From positions 1 through 44,603 of the forward strand of contig CAJXKI010000002.1 in the NCBI GenBank assembly GCA_913055765.1: a DNA stretch of 44,603 nucleotides, written 5' to 3'. Positions 8,694 to 17,994 of this stretch are shown in pieces. Position 1 is the first letter of the stretch. Every line of letters starts with the position of its first letter. The position numbers were made by a program, and so were the translations under genes. The notes under the pieces are model-generated. The model was not told where the DNA came from and made no database searches. It saw nothing but the letters and a program-made list of their open reading frames with translations. Source of the DNA: an uncultured Ectothiorhodospiraceae bacterium. Its GTDB lineage: Bacteria > Pseudomonadota > Gammaproteobacteria > Nitrococcales > Halorhodospiraceae.

Positions 8694-9734
8694 TCAGGTC
8701 CGTGCTTGCCAGAAGGCGGCGGCCCGCTGGGGGTCGCCGACGGCGGCGGCCTTGTGGGCGGCGTTGGCGGCCATCTCGCGCGCCCGGTCCGGGTGATCCA
8801 GCAGCCACGCCAGGGCCTCGTACCAGGCCTCGGGGTCGTCGTCCACGAGGAGGCCGTCCTCGCCGTCGCGGACGATCTCGGTGTAGGGGCGGCGTCGGCT
8901 ATAGAGGCCGACGCCGCCCATGGCCGCGATGTCGAGGAACTTGATGGGCGACTTGGCCTGGTTGAAGGGGGTCTCGAGCAGCGGGGCCAGGCCGATGTGG
9001 AGGCGGCGGCGTGCCTGGTAGCGCCGGAAGCGCGCCCAGGGCAGGGGGGCGGGCGTATGCACGCGGGGCAGCTCGGCCAGCTCGGGCGGCGTGAAGCGGC
9101 CGAGCATGATCTCGAGGCGCACCGCCCGGCGCTGCTCGAGGAGCCGCGCCAGGGCGGGCGCGATGGCGGCGAGGTCGGCGCGGTGGGCCCGCGTGCCGTG
9201 GAAGCCGATCGCCCACGGGGCCTGGAGGGAGGGAGGCGTGTCCAGGTGCGTGCGCGGTGGCAGCGGCGCCGGCAGGGTCGGCGTCAGCACGGACACGGCG
9301 GGGTGCTCGGGGCGCAGGCGCTGCGCGAGGGTCTCGCTGCAGGCGACCACCTCGTCGGCCAGGGTCAGGATCCGCGGCTGCTGCGCCGCCAGGCGCTGCA
9401 TGCGCGCCCGGTACGCCGCCGGCAGCCGCTCGTCCGCGGCCGCGGCGGGGATATCGTCGTCGATGATGTAGGTGAGCCGCCCGAGCGCCGCGCGGTGCTG
9501 CGCCAGCCGCTGCAGCCAGGGCTCCGGCAGGGAGCGGCACAGCAGCACGTGGCGCCCCCGCATCCGGCGCAGGGCGAGGCCCGCCAGGGGGCCGCGCCAG
9601 CGGCGCGCCGGCCAGCGCGCCACATCGACCCCGGCGGCGCGCAGGGCCGGCGCTGCCGGGTCCAGGAGGTAGAGGTCCTCCGTCGGTCGTGCCCCGTCGC
9701 TGAGCACGAGCCAGCGTGCCTTGCGCCCCGTCAC
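8694..9734 (-). CDS. Glycosyltransferase (GT-B/GT1-like)
   Basis: GFHGTRAHRADL..., IAMGGVGLYSRRRPYTEIVRDGEDGLLVDDDPEAWYEAL; GTG start overlapping upstream stop (9731-9734). Confidence 0.75.
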   Translation of the reverse strand: MTGRKARWLVLSDGARPTEDLYLLDPAAPALRAAGVDVARWPARRWRGPLAGLALRRMRGRHVLLCRSLPEPWLQRLAQHRAALGRLTYIIDDDIPAAAADERLPAAYRARMQRLAAQQPRILTLADEVVACSETLAQRLRPEHPAVSVLTPTLPAPLPPRTHLDTPPSLQAPWAIGFHGTRAHRADLAAIAPALARLLEQRRAVRLEIMLGRFTPPELAELPRVHTPAPLPWARFRRYQARRRLHIGLAPLLETPFNQAKSPIKFLDIAAMGGVGLYSRRRPYTEIVRDGEDGLLVDDDPEAWYEALAWLLDHPDRAREMAANAAHKAAAVGDPQRAAAFWQART

Positions 9735-12064
9735 CGCAGCGAGAAGTCCTCGTAGCTCAGGGTCAGGTTGGGGTTGTAGGCCGGATCCCGGTCCAGCAGC
9801 TCGCCCCACCGCTCCCGCATGTAGTGCCGCTCGCGCTGGGCCCGGGCCTTCTCCTTCGGGGTGCGGTCCTCGCCCCGGGAGACGGACTCGTGGTGGTAGA
9901 GCTCGGCGTGCGGCGTCCAGAGGTTGCGGTAGCCCGCCTCGCGGACCTTCAGGCACAGGTCGACGTCGTTGTACGCCACGGGCAGGTCCGGCTCGTTCAT
10001 GCCGCCGACGGCCTCGTAGACGGCCTTGCGCACCAGCAGGCAGGCGGCGGTGACGGCGGAGAGGTTCTGGGTCACGCCCAGCCGCCCCATGGATCCCGGC
10101 TCATCGCGGTGGAAGAAGCGGTGGGCGTGGCCGGCGACCCCGCCGAGGCCGAGGATGACCCCGCCGTGCTGGACGGTCTCGTCCGGGTAGAGGAGCCGGG
10201 CGCCGACGCAACCGATGGCCTCGCGGCAGGCGTGGCGGACCATCTCGTCGAGCCAGGCGCCGTCGACGGGCTCGATGTCGTTGTTCACGAGGCCGACGAT
10301 GTCGCCGTGCGCCTGGGTGACCGCCCAGTTGTTCATCGCTGAGAAGTTGAAGGGGCGGTCCCAGCTCAGCACCCGCACCCGCTCGTCCCGGCCGGCGACG
10401 GCCTCGAGGTAGGCCAGGGTGCGCGGGCAGCGGCTCTGGTTGTCGAGGATGAGCACCTCGAGGGGGGTGTAGGCCGTCCGCGCCAGGATGGCGTCGACGC
10501 AGGGCTGGAGGACGTCGTGGCCGTCCCGCGTGGGGATGATCAGGCTGACGAGGGGCGCGGGCTCGGGCAGCGGCCAGCGGGTGTGCGCCGCGCCGGGCAG
10601 CTGCCCCGGGAGCGCCTCGGCCCGGGGCGCTGCGGCGGCGAGGTGGCGCTGCACGAGGGTGTGCGCCTGCGGGATCCGCGGCCTGTCCGGGTCCGCCGCC
10701 CGGTGGTAGAGCACCAGGGGCAGGTGGATGGCCCGCGCCGCTGCTCGATGAGCCGGTGTCCGGGCCCAGTAGCGCAGGACCGCGTCGTGGTCGAGCTCCG
10801 CCTTGCCCCAGGTGGGCTCGGCCGCCTCGAGGCCGCCGAGGGCCGTGAGGCGGGCCCGGCGGTAGGCCACCAGGCCCGCCACGTAGGGGGTGGCGAGCAG
10901 CAGGTCCGGGTTCCAGGCCGGCTTGAACAGCGGTGCGCAGCGGTGGCCCGCGGCGTCGAGGTGGTCCTCGTCGCTGTAGAGGAGCTCGGCGCCTGGATAC
11001 GCCGCCACGGCCCGGGCGATGCGGGCCAGCGCCTCCCGGTCCAGCCGGTCCCCCGGGTGCAGCACCAGGACGAACACCCCCTCCGCCGCGGCCAGGGCCT
11101 CCTGCGCCAGCGCCCCGAAGGTGGGGCCCTCGCCCTCGATGAGCCGCAGGCGGCTGTCGATCCCGGCCCGGACGTGGAGCCGTGCCCGCTCCGCGGGGGC
11201 GAGCGCCGGGTCCAGGGCCAGGCAGGCCTGCCAGTCCGGGGCCGTCTGGGCCTGGACGCTGGCCAGGCTCGCGGCCACTGCCTCGCCGGTCCCCGCGGGG
11301 ACGGGGAGGAGGAGGCTGACCCGCGGCGCGGCGCTCGAGCCGGCGGGCGCGGCCGCCTCGCTTGTGGCGACCGGGCTGTGGGTGCCGGCGCGTGCGGCGG
11401 GCACGCGCTCGCGGCGGATGGGCTCGAGCTGGTTGACCCACAGGGTGTAGTCGTGGACTGCCGAGAGCTGCCGGAAGGTGAGCTCGTAGGCCTCCCAGGC
11501 GAGCGCCCAAATCGGCCGCCGGAGCTCTTGCGCCCGCTCCCTGAGGCGGCGCCAGACCGCCGCCTGATCGAGGTCCCAGTACATCTCATGGTGGCGGGCC
11601 AGGCGGCGGCTCAAGCGGCTGCGCGCGAACCAGGGGGTCAGCCAGGCGAAGCACAGGCGCCCCAGGCGGATCCGCGACGCGGCGTGGGTCAAGCGCAGCT
11701 GGACCCGTCGGGTGCCGAAGGGCACGAACACGAGCCGCTTGCTGACTCGCCCCGCAATGAGCGGCAGATCGGCGGTGACCGTGCGCTCTCGCCCCTCGAA
11801 GGTGAAGCGGGCGACGCCTCCTTGCCGCTGCCCCGTGCCCTCGAGCTCGATCATGTTCCAGCCGGGCCAGGGCCGGCCCCGGCAGACCTCGAAGACCGGC
11901 TCCGCATCCGGATGGATGCGCCACCCCGCATCGTCGGCCTCCCGCTCCGCCCCCACGAGCGCCTGCAGGCGCGCCTGCTGCCGGCCCCTCAGGAAGCCCG
12001 CCGCTGACTCGGCTCCGAGTCCCTCCCGGAGCCCCGCCGCTGCCCTAGGCCCTGTACCCCTCAA
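9731..12064 (-). CDS. Two-domain family 2 glycosyltransferase (O-antigen/rhamnan type) with N-terminal accessory domain
   Basis: VSLLLPVPAGTGEAVAASLASVQAQ and PLVSLIIPTRDGHDVLQPCVDAILARTAYTPLEVLILDNQS, LVNNDIEPVDGAWLDEMV; TTG start. Confidence 0.85.
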   Translation of the reverse strand: MRGTGPRAAAGLREGLGAESAAGFLRGRQQARLQALVGAEREADDAGWRIHPDAEPVFEVCRGRPWPGWNMIELEGTGQRQGGVARFTFEGRERTVTADLPLIAGRVSKRLVFVPFGTRRVQLRLTHAASRIRLGRLCFAWLTPWFARSRLSRRLARHHEMYWDLDQAAVWRRLRERAQELRRPIWALAWEAYELTFRQLSAVHDYTLWVNQLEPIRRERVPAARAGTHSPVATSEAAAPAGSSAAPRVSLLLPVPAGTGEAVAASLASVQAQTAPDWQACLALDPALAPAERARLHVRAGIDSRLRLIEGEGPTFGALAQEALAAAEGVFVLVLHPGDRLDREALARIARAVAAYPGAELLYSDEDHLDAAGHRCAPLFKPAWNPDLLLATPYVAGLVAYRRARLTALGGLEAAEPTWGKAELDHDAVLRYWARTPAHRAAARAIHLPLVLYHRAADPDRPRIPQAHTLVQRHLAAAAPRAEALPGQLPGAAHTRWPLPEPAPLVSLIIPTRDGHDVLQPCVDAILARTAYTPLEVLILDNQSRCPRTLAYLEAVAGRDERVRVLSWDRPFNFSAMNNWAVTQAHGDIVGLVNNDIEPVDGAWLDEMVRHACREAIGCVGARLLYPDETVQHGGVILGLGGVAGHAHRFFHRDEPGSMGRLGVTQNLSAVTAACLLVRKAVYEAVGGMNEPDLPVAYNDVDLCLKVREAGYRNLWTPHAELYHHESVSRGEDRTPKEKARAQRERHYMRERWGELLDRDPAYNPNLTLSYEDFSLR

Positions 12065-12230
12065 GAGGCCGCTTCCGTCCCTCGCATGACGGCTTGAAGC
12101 GCGTCCAGGGTCTGGTCGATCTGCTCGGGGGTGTGCGCGCAGGAGAGGAAGAGGCGCAGCCGGGCGGCGCGCCCGGGCTCCTGGTCGAGGGGGCCGGGCG
12201 CTGCCAGCGCGGGGGCGGCGGCCTGCGGGG
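12061..12230 (-). pseudogene. C-terminal remnant of an alpha-oxoamine synthase
   Basis: ARLRLFLSCAHTPEQIDQTLDALQAVMRG matches ARLRFFLSSEHTPEDIDDTLEQLRHIL of the intact AOS at 16708-17994; no upstream body of the enzyme. Confidence 0.7.
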
Positions 12231-12450
12231 CGAGCTTGGCGGACAGGGGTGATCGCATGGGTGCAGTCGCAGCGGTGACTTGGTCAGCCTCACATGAGCC
12301 AGTCATCCTAACTTTAGGGGTGGCGTCTACAGAAGTCAGCCTACCGGGGCAGGTGCACGGCTGCATGCCCACCAGGCGCCCTGTGTCCTGGTCTAGGACC
12401 GCCAGGTTGGGTATCTTGTCGAGCTTGAGTGCGAGGCTAGGGGCTGCAAT

Positions 12451-13803
12451 ATGCTGAATAAGATAGGGTGGCGGCTACGAAGGGATGCGAGCCCACGCCC
12501 TGCATCCGAGGATGGCTTCGAGGGGTCTGTTGATCGCCTTACAAGGCAGTCAGTCAAGGGCTGGGTTCTTGAGCTTGGCTCCGACTGGCCTGTTCACGTC
12601 CGCGCAATGCTGGACGGGGAGTGTCTAGCTGAAGGACAGGCGGATGAGGTCCGCCCCGACGTGGCCCAGCACATGGGGTCTAGCGGGCGGCACGGGTTCA
12701 AGCTGACTTTTGATGAGATCGAGAGCAGTAGCCTGCCTCGGGTCGAGGTGCGTGTCGAGGGGGAGCGCCACTCCGGGGCATTACCCGTCAAGCATAAAGC
12801 CATCCAGAGACGGGGATCTCGGTATCAGGATTTTCGTGGAGATGGCGAGGGTAGTTCCCAGTCGCATAAGAAGTTGAAGGGATTGCGGCTAGAGGAGCTC
12901 GGGGACGGTGATAGACCGCTCCAGGGGAAGTCCGTGCTCGATATCGGATGCAATGAGGGGTTCTTTTGCCTTAAATCGCTTGAGCTAGGGGCTGAGAGGG
13001 TAGTGGGCTTGGATAAGAGCAAGCGTTGTATTGAATCGGCGCGGGAGAGCTTCCCTGAGGCCACCTTCATACAAGGGAGCTGGTGGAATATCCCGGATGA
13101 GCGATTTGATGTCATCCTCTTCCTGTCATCGATCCACTACGAGTCGGATCAAAAGCTTCTCCTCGAGCGGCTCAAGCATCATCTGAGTCCGGGAGGCACG
13201 CTGGTATTGGAGTGCGGAGTTGCGAATGACCCTGGCGTACGCGCCTGGCAAACTGTAGAGCGGGGTGATGGTGTTTTCCGGTATCCGACGCGGGACCTGT
13301 TGATCCATGATCTATTGAGTGGTTATTCAGTCCGTCGCGTAAGTCGGAGCGCGCAGCAGAAGGGAGATCCGATACCTCGATTTGTTTATCACTGCACCCC
13401 GAAGAAGGCCACGGCCATATTAGTGGCGGGCGATAGCAAATCCGGCAAGTCCAATTTGAGTTTTGATTTCTCTAGGCGAGAGATCCCAACCTTCTCTACC
13501 GATATGCTGCTCAGTCGGTTGGTGAATACCCAGAGGTACGCCTGGTCTCCTCTAGCGGAGGCCGTTTCCAAGAAGTTCAAGGGTCAGAAAGGGGGCCCCT
13601 TGAATCTAGGGCATGTAGGAAACTACATCGTTAAGCACGATTTCGCTGATGCCTTGGCGGATATCGTTGTTGCGGAGGCCCCTGTTGAAGCGGAGCTATT
13701 CAGTATCGAGGGACAGATTCTGGTGCATCCGGAAGTGCTCCAGGCAGTCGTGAATCGTCTTCATGAGGCAGGTGTACGGCCTTGGGTCATGCGGCCGGCA
13801 TGA
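12451..13803 (+). CDS. Accessory carbohydrate-enzyme domain + SAM methyltransferase + P-loop (kinase-like) domain
   Basis: GWVLELGSDWPVHVRAMLDGE...GRHGFKLTF; VLDIGCNEGFFCLKSLELGAERVVGLD; ILVAGDSKSGKSNLSFDF Walker A-like. Confidence 0.75.
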   Translation: MLNKIGWRLRRDASPRPASEDGFEGSVDRLTRQSVKGWVLELGSDWPVHVRAMLDGECLAEGQADEVRPDVAQHMGSSGRHGFKLTFDEIESSSLPRVEVRVEGERHSGALPVKHKAIQRRGSRYQDFRGDGEGSSQSHKKLKGLRLEELGDGDRPLQGKSVLDIGCNEGFFCLKSLELGAERVVGLDKSKRCIESARESFPEATFIQGSWWNIPDERFDVILFLSSIHYESDQKLLLERLKHHLSPGGTLVLECGVANDPGVRAWQTVERGDGVFRYPTRDLLIHDLLSGYSVRRVSRSAQQKGDPIPRFVYHCTPKKATAILVAGDSKSGKSNLSFDFSRREIPTFSTDMLLSRLVNTQRYAWSPLAEAVSKKFKGQKGGPLNLGHVGNYIVKHDFADALADIVVAEAPVEAELFSIEGQILVHPEVLQAVVNRLHEAGVRPWVMRPA

Positions 13804-15059
13804 CCGGTATGAGACGCTTCCTCTTCCTCCAGGGCTGTACGAGCCCGTTCTTTGCACGGCTCGGCGACCGCTTGCGCCGGGGCGGGTATGGGGTCTACCG
13901 GATCAACTTCAACGCCGGCGATGCGTTGTACTGGTGGCGGCGGCCGGCGTGGCACTACCGGGGGCGGGCGGTAGAGTTGCCGGCCTTCCTGGCGCCCTTG
14001 TTCGAGCGCTACGGCTTCACGGATGTGGTCACGCTCGGCGATACGCGGCCCGTGCATGCCGAGGCGCTGCCGGTGGCGCGCCGGTTCGGGGCGCAGGTCC
14101 ATGTGCTCGAGGAGGGGTACTTCCGGCCCAATTGGCTGACCCTGGAGGAGGGCGGCATCAACGGCAACTCGCCGCTGCCGCGGGATCCCCAGTGGTACCG
14201 CGAGGCGGGCCAGCTCGTCCCCGAGCCGGGCGAGGGGCAGCCGGTGCGGAACCCGCTGGTGCTCCTCGGTGCCCACGAGGTGGCATATCACGCGGCGGGT
14301 GCGCTGAACCCGATCCTGTATCCCGGCTACCGTACCCACCGGCCGCATAGCTCGCCGGTGGAGCTGTTCGGCTGGGCGCGCCGCTTCGCGAAGATGCCGT
14401 GGTACCGCCGCCGGGACGGGGGCCGCATCCGGGACCTGGCAGCGGGCGATGCGCCGGTGTATCTGCTGCCCCTCCAGCTGGATAGCGACAGCCAGATCTG
14501 GGCGCACAGCGGCTTCGAGGGCATCACGGAGCTGCTGGAGACCGTGGTGGCGTCGTTTGCCCGGCATGCGCCCATCGGGGCGAGGCTCGCCATCAAGAAC
14601 CATCCGCTGGATACGGGACTGACGGACTTCGAGGCGCAGGTGGCGGCGCTGAGGCGCCGCCTCGATCTGGGCTCCCGGCTGGTCTATCTGGAGACGGGCC
14701 ACCTCCCCACGCTGCTGGAGCGTGCCGCCGGCGTGGTGACGGTCAACAGCTCGGTGGGGACCTCGGCGCTCATCCACGGCTGCCCCGTCATCGCGCTGGG
14801 CCGAGCCATCTACGATATCCCCGGCCTGACCTTCCAGGGGCCGCTGGACCGCTTCTGGCAGGATGCCGAGCGGCCCGATCGACACCTCTTTCGGGCCTTT
14901 CGGAGGACGGTGATCCACGTCAGCCAGGTCAACGGCGGCTTCTATACGCGCGACGGCATGCGCCTGGCGGTGCGCCACGCCGCGGCGCGCCTGAGCCGGG
15001 ATCGCCCGCCGCTGGTGGAGCTGCTCGAGGCTACCCACGGCCGCGCCGAGGTGGTGTGA
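13800..15059 (+). CDS. kpsS: KpsS-like capsule polysaccharide synthesis protein
   Basis: MRRFLFLQGCTSPFFARLGDRLRRGGYGVYRINFNAGDALYW...HVLEEGYFRPNWLTLE; ATGA overlap with preceding gene. Confidence 0.85.
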   Translation: MTGMRRFLFLQGCTSPFFARLGDRLRRGGYGVYRINFNAGDALYWWRRPAWHYRGRAVELPAFLAPLFERYGFTDVVTLGDTRPVHAEALPVARRFGAQVHVLEEGYFRPNWLTLEEGGINGNSPLPRDPQWYREAGQLVPEPGEGQPVRNPLVLLGAHEVAYHAAGALNPILYPGYRTHRPHSSPVELFGWARRFAKMPWYRRRDGGRIRDLAAGDAPVYLLPLQLDSDSQIWAHSGFEGITELLETVVASFARHAPIGARLAIKNHPLDTGLTDFEAQVAALRRRLDLGSRLVYLETGHLPTLLERAAGVVTVNSSVGTSALIHGCPVIALGRAIYDIPGLTFQGPLDRFWQDAERPDRHLFRAFRRTVIHVSQVNGGFYTRDGMRLAVRHAAARLSRDRPPLVELLEATHGRAEVV

Positions 15060-15137
15060 GCGGTGTTGCGGCCGGATGGTGCTAGAGGTGCCCATCGATG
15101 GGCGGATCGGGCGCCACCTTGCCCGTACAGGCGCGGG

Positions 15138-16568
15138 TCACCTAGACGACTGTTGGGGCGACTGCTCACGGAAGAGCCAGCGCAGGGCGCGCAGCCAAGG
15201 CCACTTGGAGTCGGCGAAGAAGCGGTGGGGGTCTCTGCGGAACTTGCGCCATAGGCGCTGCCTGCGCGAGATCGGCGGCGGCGCGTCGGTCCCCGTGTCC
15301 GAGAGGATGCGCTGGCTGTGGTGCTGGATGGCCGCCAGCTCCGAGGCGATCTGGCCGCGCAGGTCGGCCGGGACGCGTCCGGCCTCGAAGCGCTCAGCGA
15401 GCTGGCGGGCGCTCTGGACGTGCTTGAGCAGCTGCCGCGGGGCCTTTTGCTCGTTGTGGTCGATCCGGATCTGATCGAGGATGTCCAGGAGCTGCTGCGT
15501 CAGGCGCACCGCCTGGTCGCGGTCGGCCAGGGTCTGCGCTAGCCGCTCCCGCGCCTGCGCCGGGAGCTCCGCTCGACCCTCGAGCGCTTGGCGCTCAACC
15601 AGGTGCTCCGCCACGGCCAGGGTCGCCAGGGCCTCCGCCGGGGCGTGGGCCGGCTGGGGGGGTGCGAAGGGGAACCGGTCCACGAGCTTGAAGCGGGACC
15701 GGGCGTAGACCATGGCGAAGCCCGCCAGTCGCCACAGTCGCTTATCCGCCAGCGCGGGCTCCGCGAGGGTGGCGTTGAGGCCGACAAACAGCGGCTCAGT
15801 GTCGTCGAGGTGCTGGTAGGCCCCTGGCTCGCCGAGGAAGGTGTCGAGGTACGCCTCCGCCAGCTCCAGCTCGGCGAGCTCGCGCTCGAGCTCATCCTCG
15901 CCGCTGAGCCGATAGCTCGCGATGATGCTGTCCACCGGGAGGCCCAGCTCGTCCCGCTGCCGCCGGAGCTTGAGGCGGCGGTTGATCCAGTGGTAGCTGA
16001 GCTTGGTCTCCGGGGCGAGCTGCAGGCTCGACTCGATGTACTCGATATCGTCGACCCCGGCCTCTTCCGGCAAAACCGCTACACGGATCCGGGCGAAGCC
16101 CGCGTATCCCTGCGGCTCCCGCGCGAGGAGCTCGCGCATGGCGGCGAGGCGCCGGTTGCCGTTGACGACGACCCCGTCCGCGGTGACGAGGAGCGGCTCC
16201 GTCTGCTGCCCGAGGTGCTCGAGCTCCTGGTAGATGGGGCCCTCCGGCGCCTGGGCGAGGGCTACGAGCTGCTTGTGGAGCGCCGACTGCACGGCGTCGG
16301 TATCCTGATCCGCCAGGAGCGCATCCTTGGAGCGGTGCCCGGTCGCCCGCGCCACCTCGGCGAGCTGCATGATGAGGCGTCCGTTGGCTGCACGGTAGAC
16401 GGGGATGTCACTGGCGATCTCCACCACCGGCAGCTCCCGGTAGCTCCCGCGGAACAGCACGAAGGAGCCGCCCTGGGCGTTCGGCAGCGCCTCGCGGATG
16501 CGGGCGCGCCGCGCATCCGAGGCCTCTACCGGCGGGGCGTCACCTGGCTGTGCCGCTGTCGATGCCAT
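15138..16568 (-). CDS. ParB/sulfiredoxin-fold-like protein with C-terminal RRDPxxFFADSK tail
   Basis: VVVNGNRRLAAMREL motif, C-terminal WRKFRRDPHRFFADSKWPWLRALRWLF; GGAGG upstream of ATG 16568. Confidence 0.6.
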   Translation of the reverse strand: MASTAAQPGDAPPVEASDARRARIREALPNAQGGSFVLFRGSYRELPVVEIASDIPVYRAANGRLIMQLAEVARATGHRSKDALLADQDTDAVQSALHKQLVALAQAPEGPIYQELEHLGQQTEPLLVTADGVVVNGNRRLAAMRELLAREPQGYAGFARIRVAVLPEEAGVDDIEYIESSLQLAPETKLSYHWINRRLKLRRQRDELGLPVDSIIASYRLSGEDELERELAELELAEAYLDTFLGEPGAYQHLDDTEPLFVGLNATLAEPALADKRLWRLAGFAMVYARSRFKLVDRFPFAPPQPAHAPAEALATLAVAEHLVERQALEGRAELPAQARERLAQTLADRDQAVRLTQQLLDILDQIRIDHNEQKAPRQLLKHVQSARQLAERFEAGRVPADLRGQIASELAAIQHHSQRILSDTGTDAPPPISRRQRLWRKFRRDPHRFFADSKWPWLRALRWLFREQSPQQSSR

Positions 16569-16707
16569 GGCTCTTCCTCCCGACAAGGCCGTCTATGGCC
16601 CTGAGCGTCCATGTAAACGTACCGAGCCTAGCATGATGCGCCTGTGGTGGGGGGAGGTGGGCCAATAGGCGCCGGGCGGCGCAGTCAGGAGGGATGCCGC
16701 CCAGGGG

Positions 16708-17994
16708 CTACAGGATGTGCCGGAGCTGCTCGAGGGTGTCGTCGATGTCCTCCGGGGTGTGCTCGCTGGACAGGAAGAAGCGCAGGCGCGCGCTCTGCTC
16801 GGGGACGGCCGGCGCCAGGATGGGCTGGACGTTGATGCCTCGCGCCAGCAGGGCGTGCGAGGCGCGGGTGGCGGTCAGCGAGCTGCCGGTGATCACGGGG
16901 ATGACGGCGTGGCCCTCGCTGGTGCCGGTGTCGAGGCCGGCCTCGCGGGCGCGGGCGAGGAATTGTTGGCTGCGTTGGTGCAGGTGCTGAACGCGCTGGG
17001 GCTCGCTGTGCATGATGTGCAGGGCTGCCTGCGCGGCCCCGGCCTCCGGGGCGGGCATGCCGACGCTGTAGAGGAACCCGGGGGCGAGGTAGCGCAGGAT
17101 CTCCGTGAGCTCGCGGCAGCCGGCGATGAAGCCGCCGCAGCCGGCGAGCGTCTTGCTCAGCGTCCCCATCCAGATGTCCACGTCCGCCGGGTCGATGCCC
17201 TGGGCCTCGCGGCTGCCGAGGCCGCTGGCGCCGACGGTGCCGAGCGCATGGGCCTCGTCGACCATGAGCCAGGCGCCGTGGCGCTGCTTGGCGTCGATCA
17301 TGGTCGCCAGGTCCGGGGTGTCGCCGTCCATGCTGTAGAGCCCCTCCACGATGACCAGGCAGCGCTCGAACTGGCCGCGGTAGGCGGCGAGCTTGGCGTT
17401 GAGGTCGGCCGGGTCGTTGTGGGCGAAGCTCAAGCGCTTGGCGCCGGCCAGCTCCGCGCCCACGACGGCGCTGTTGTGGATGTAGGCGTCGTGGACGATG
17501 AGATCCCGCGGGCCCATGAGGGTGGCGATCGTCGAGACGTTGGTGGCGTGGCCGCTGACGAAGGCGACGGCGTCGGCGACGCCGTAGGTGGCGGCGAGGG
17601 CGTGCTCCAGCTCGCGGTGGATGGGGCGCTCGCCGGCGACGGGGCGGCTCGCCGAGACGGAGGTGCCGTAGCGCTCCAGGGCCTCGCGGGCGGCGGCCTG
17701 GACACGCGCATGGCCGTTGAGGCCGAGGTAGTTGTAGCTGGCGAAGTTCAGGCACGTGCGGCCGTCGATGACCGTGCGCGCGCCGGCGATGCCCTCGTGC
17801 TCGCGGAAGAACGGCTCGCTGACGCCGAGGCGCTCGCCGGCCCGGCGCATGCCGGCGACCTCGCGGTAGGCGGGGTGCGCGTCGAAGCGCTGGAGCTCGG
17901 GTGCGACGCGCGTCGTCGGCCTGGTGTCGTCGGCACGGCGCTCGCGCCGCCGGGCCTGGTTGATCAGGCGGTCCTTGAGGCGCTGCTCGGCCAT
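16708..17994 (-). CDS. rkpG: Alpha-oxoamine synthase (KAPA synthase/serine palmitoyltransferase-like), RkpG-like
   Basis: FASYNYLGLNGHARV, GTSVSASRPVAGERPIHRELE, LMVDEAHALGTVG, GTLSKTLAGCGG (PLP lysine). Confidence 0.85.
   Translation of the reverse strand: MAEQRLKDRLINQARRRERRADDTRPTTRVAPELQRFDAHPAYREVAGMRRAGERLGVSEPFFREHEGIAGARTVIDGRTCLNFASYNYLGLNGHARVQAAAREALERYGTSVSASRPVAGERPIHRELEHALAATYGVADAVAFVSGHATNVSTIATLMGPRDLIVHDAYIHNSAVVGAELAGAKRLSFAHNDPADLNAKLAAYRGQFERCLVIVEGLYSMDGDTPDLATMIDAKQRHGAWLMVDEAHALGTVGASGLGSREAQGIDPADVDIWMGTLSKTLAGCGGFIAGCRELTEILRYLAPGFLYSVGMPAPEAGAAQAALHIMHSEPQRVQHLHQRSQQFLARAREAGLDTGTSEGHAVIPVITGSSLTATRASHALLARGINVQPILAPAVPEQSARLRFFLSSEHTPEDIDDTLEQLRHIL

Noticed and set aside
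15090-15103. Perfect palindrome GCCCATCGATGGGC between convergent genes
   Set aside because: Short, single occurrence noticed; could be chance in GC-rich DNA or part of a weak terminator.
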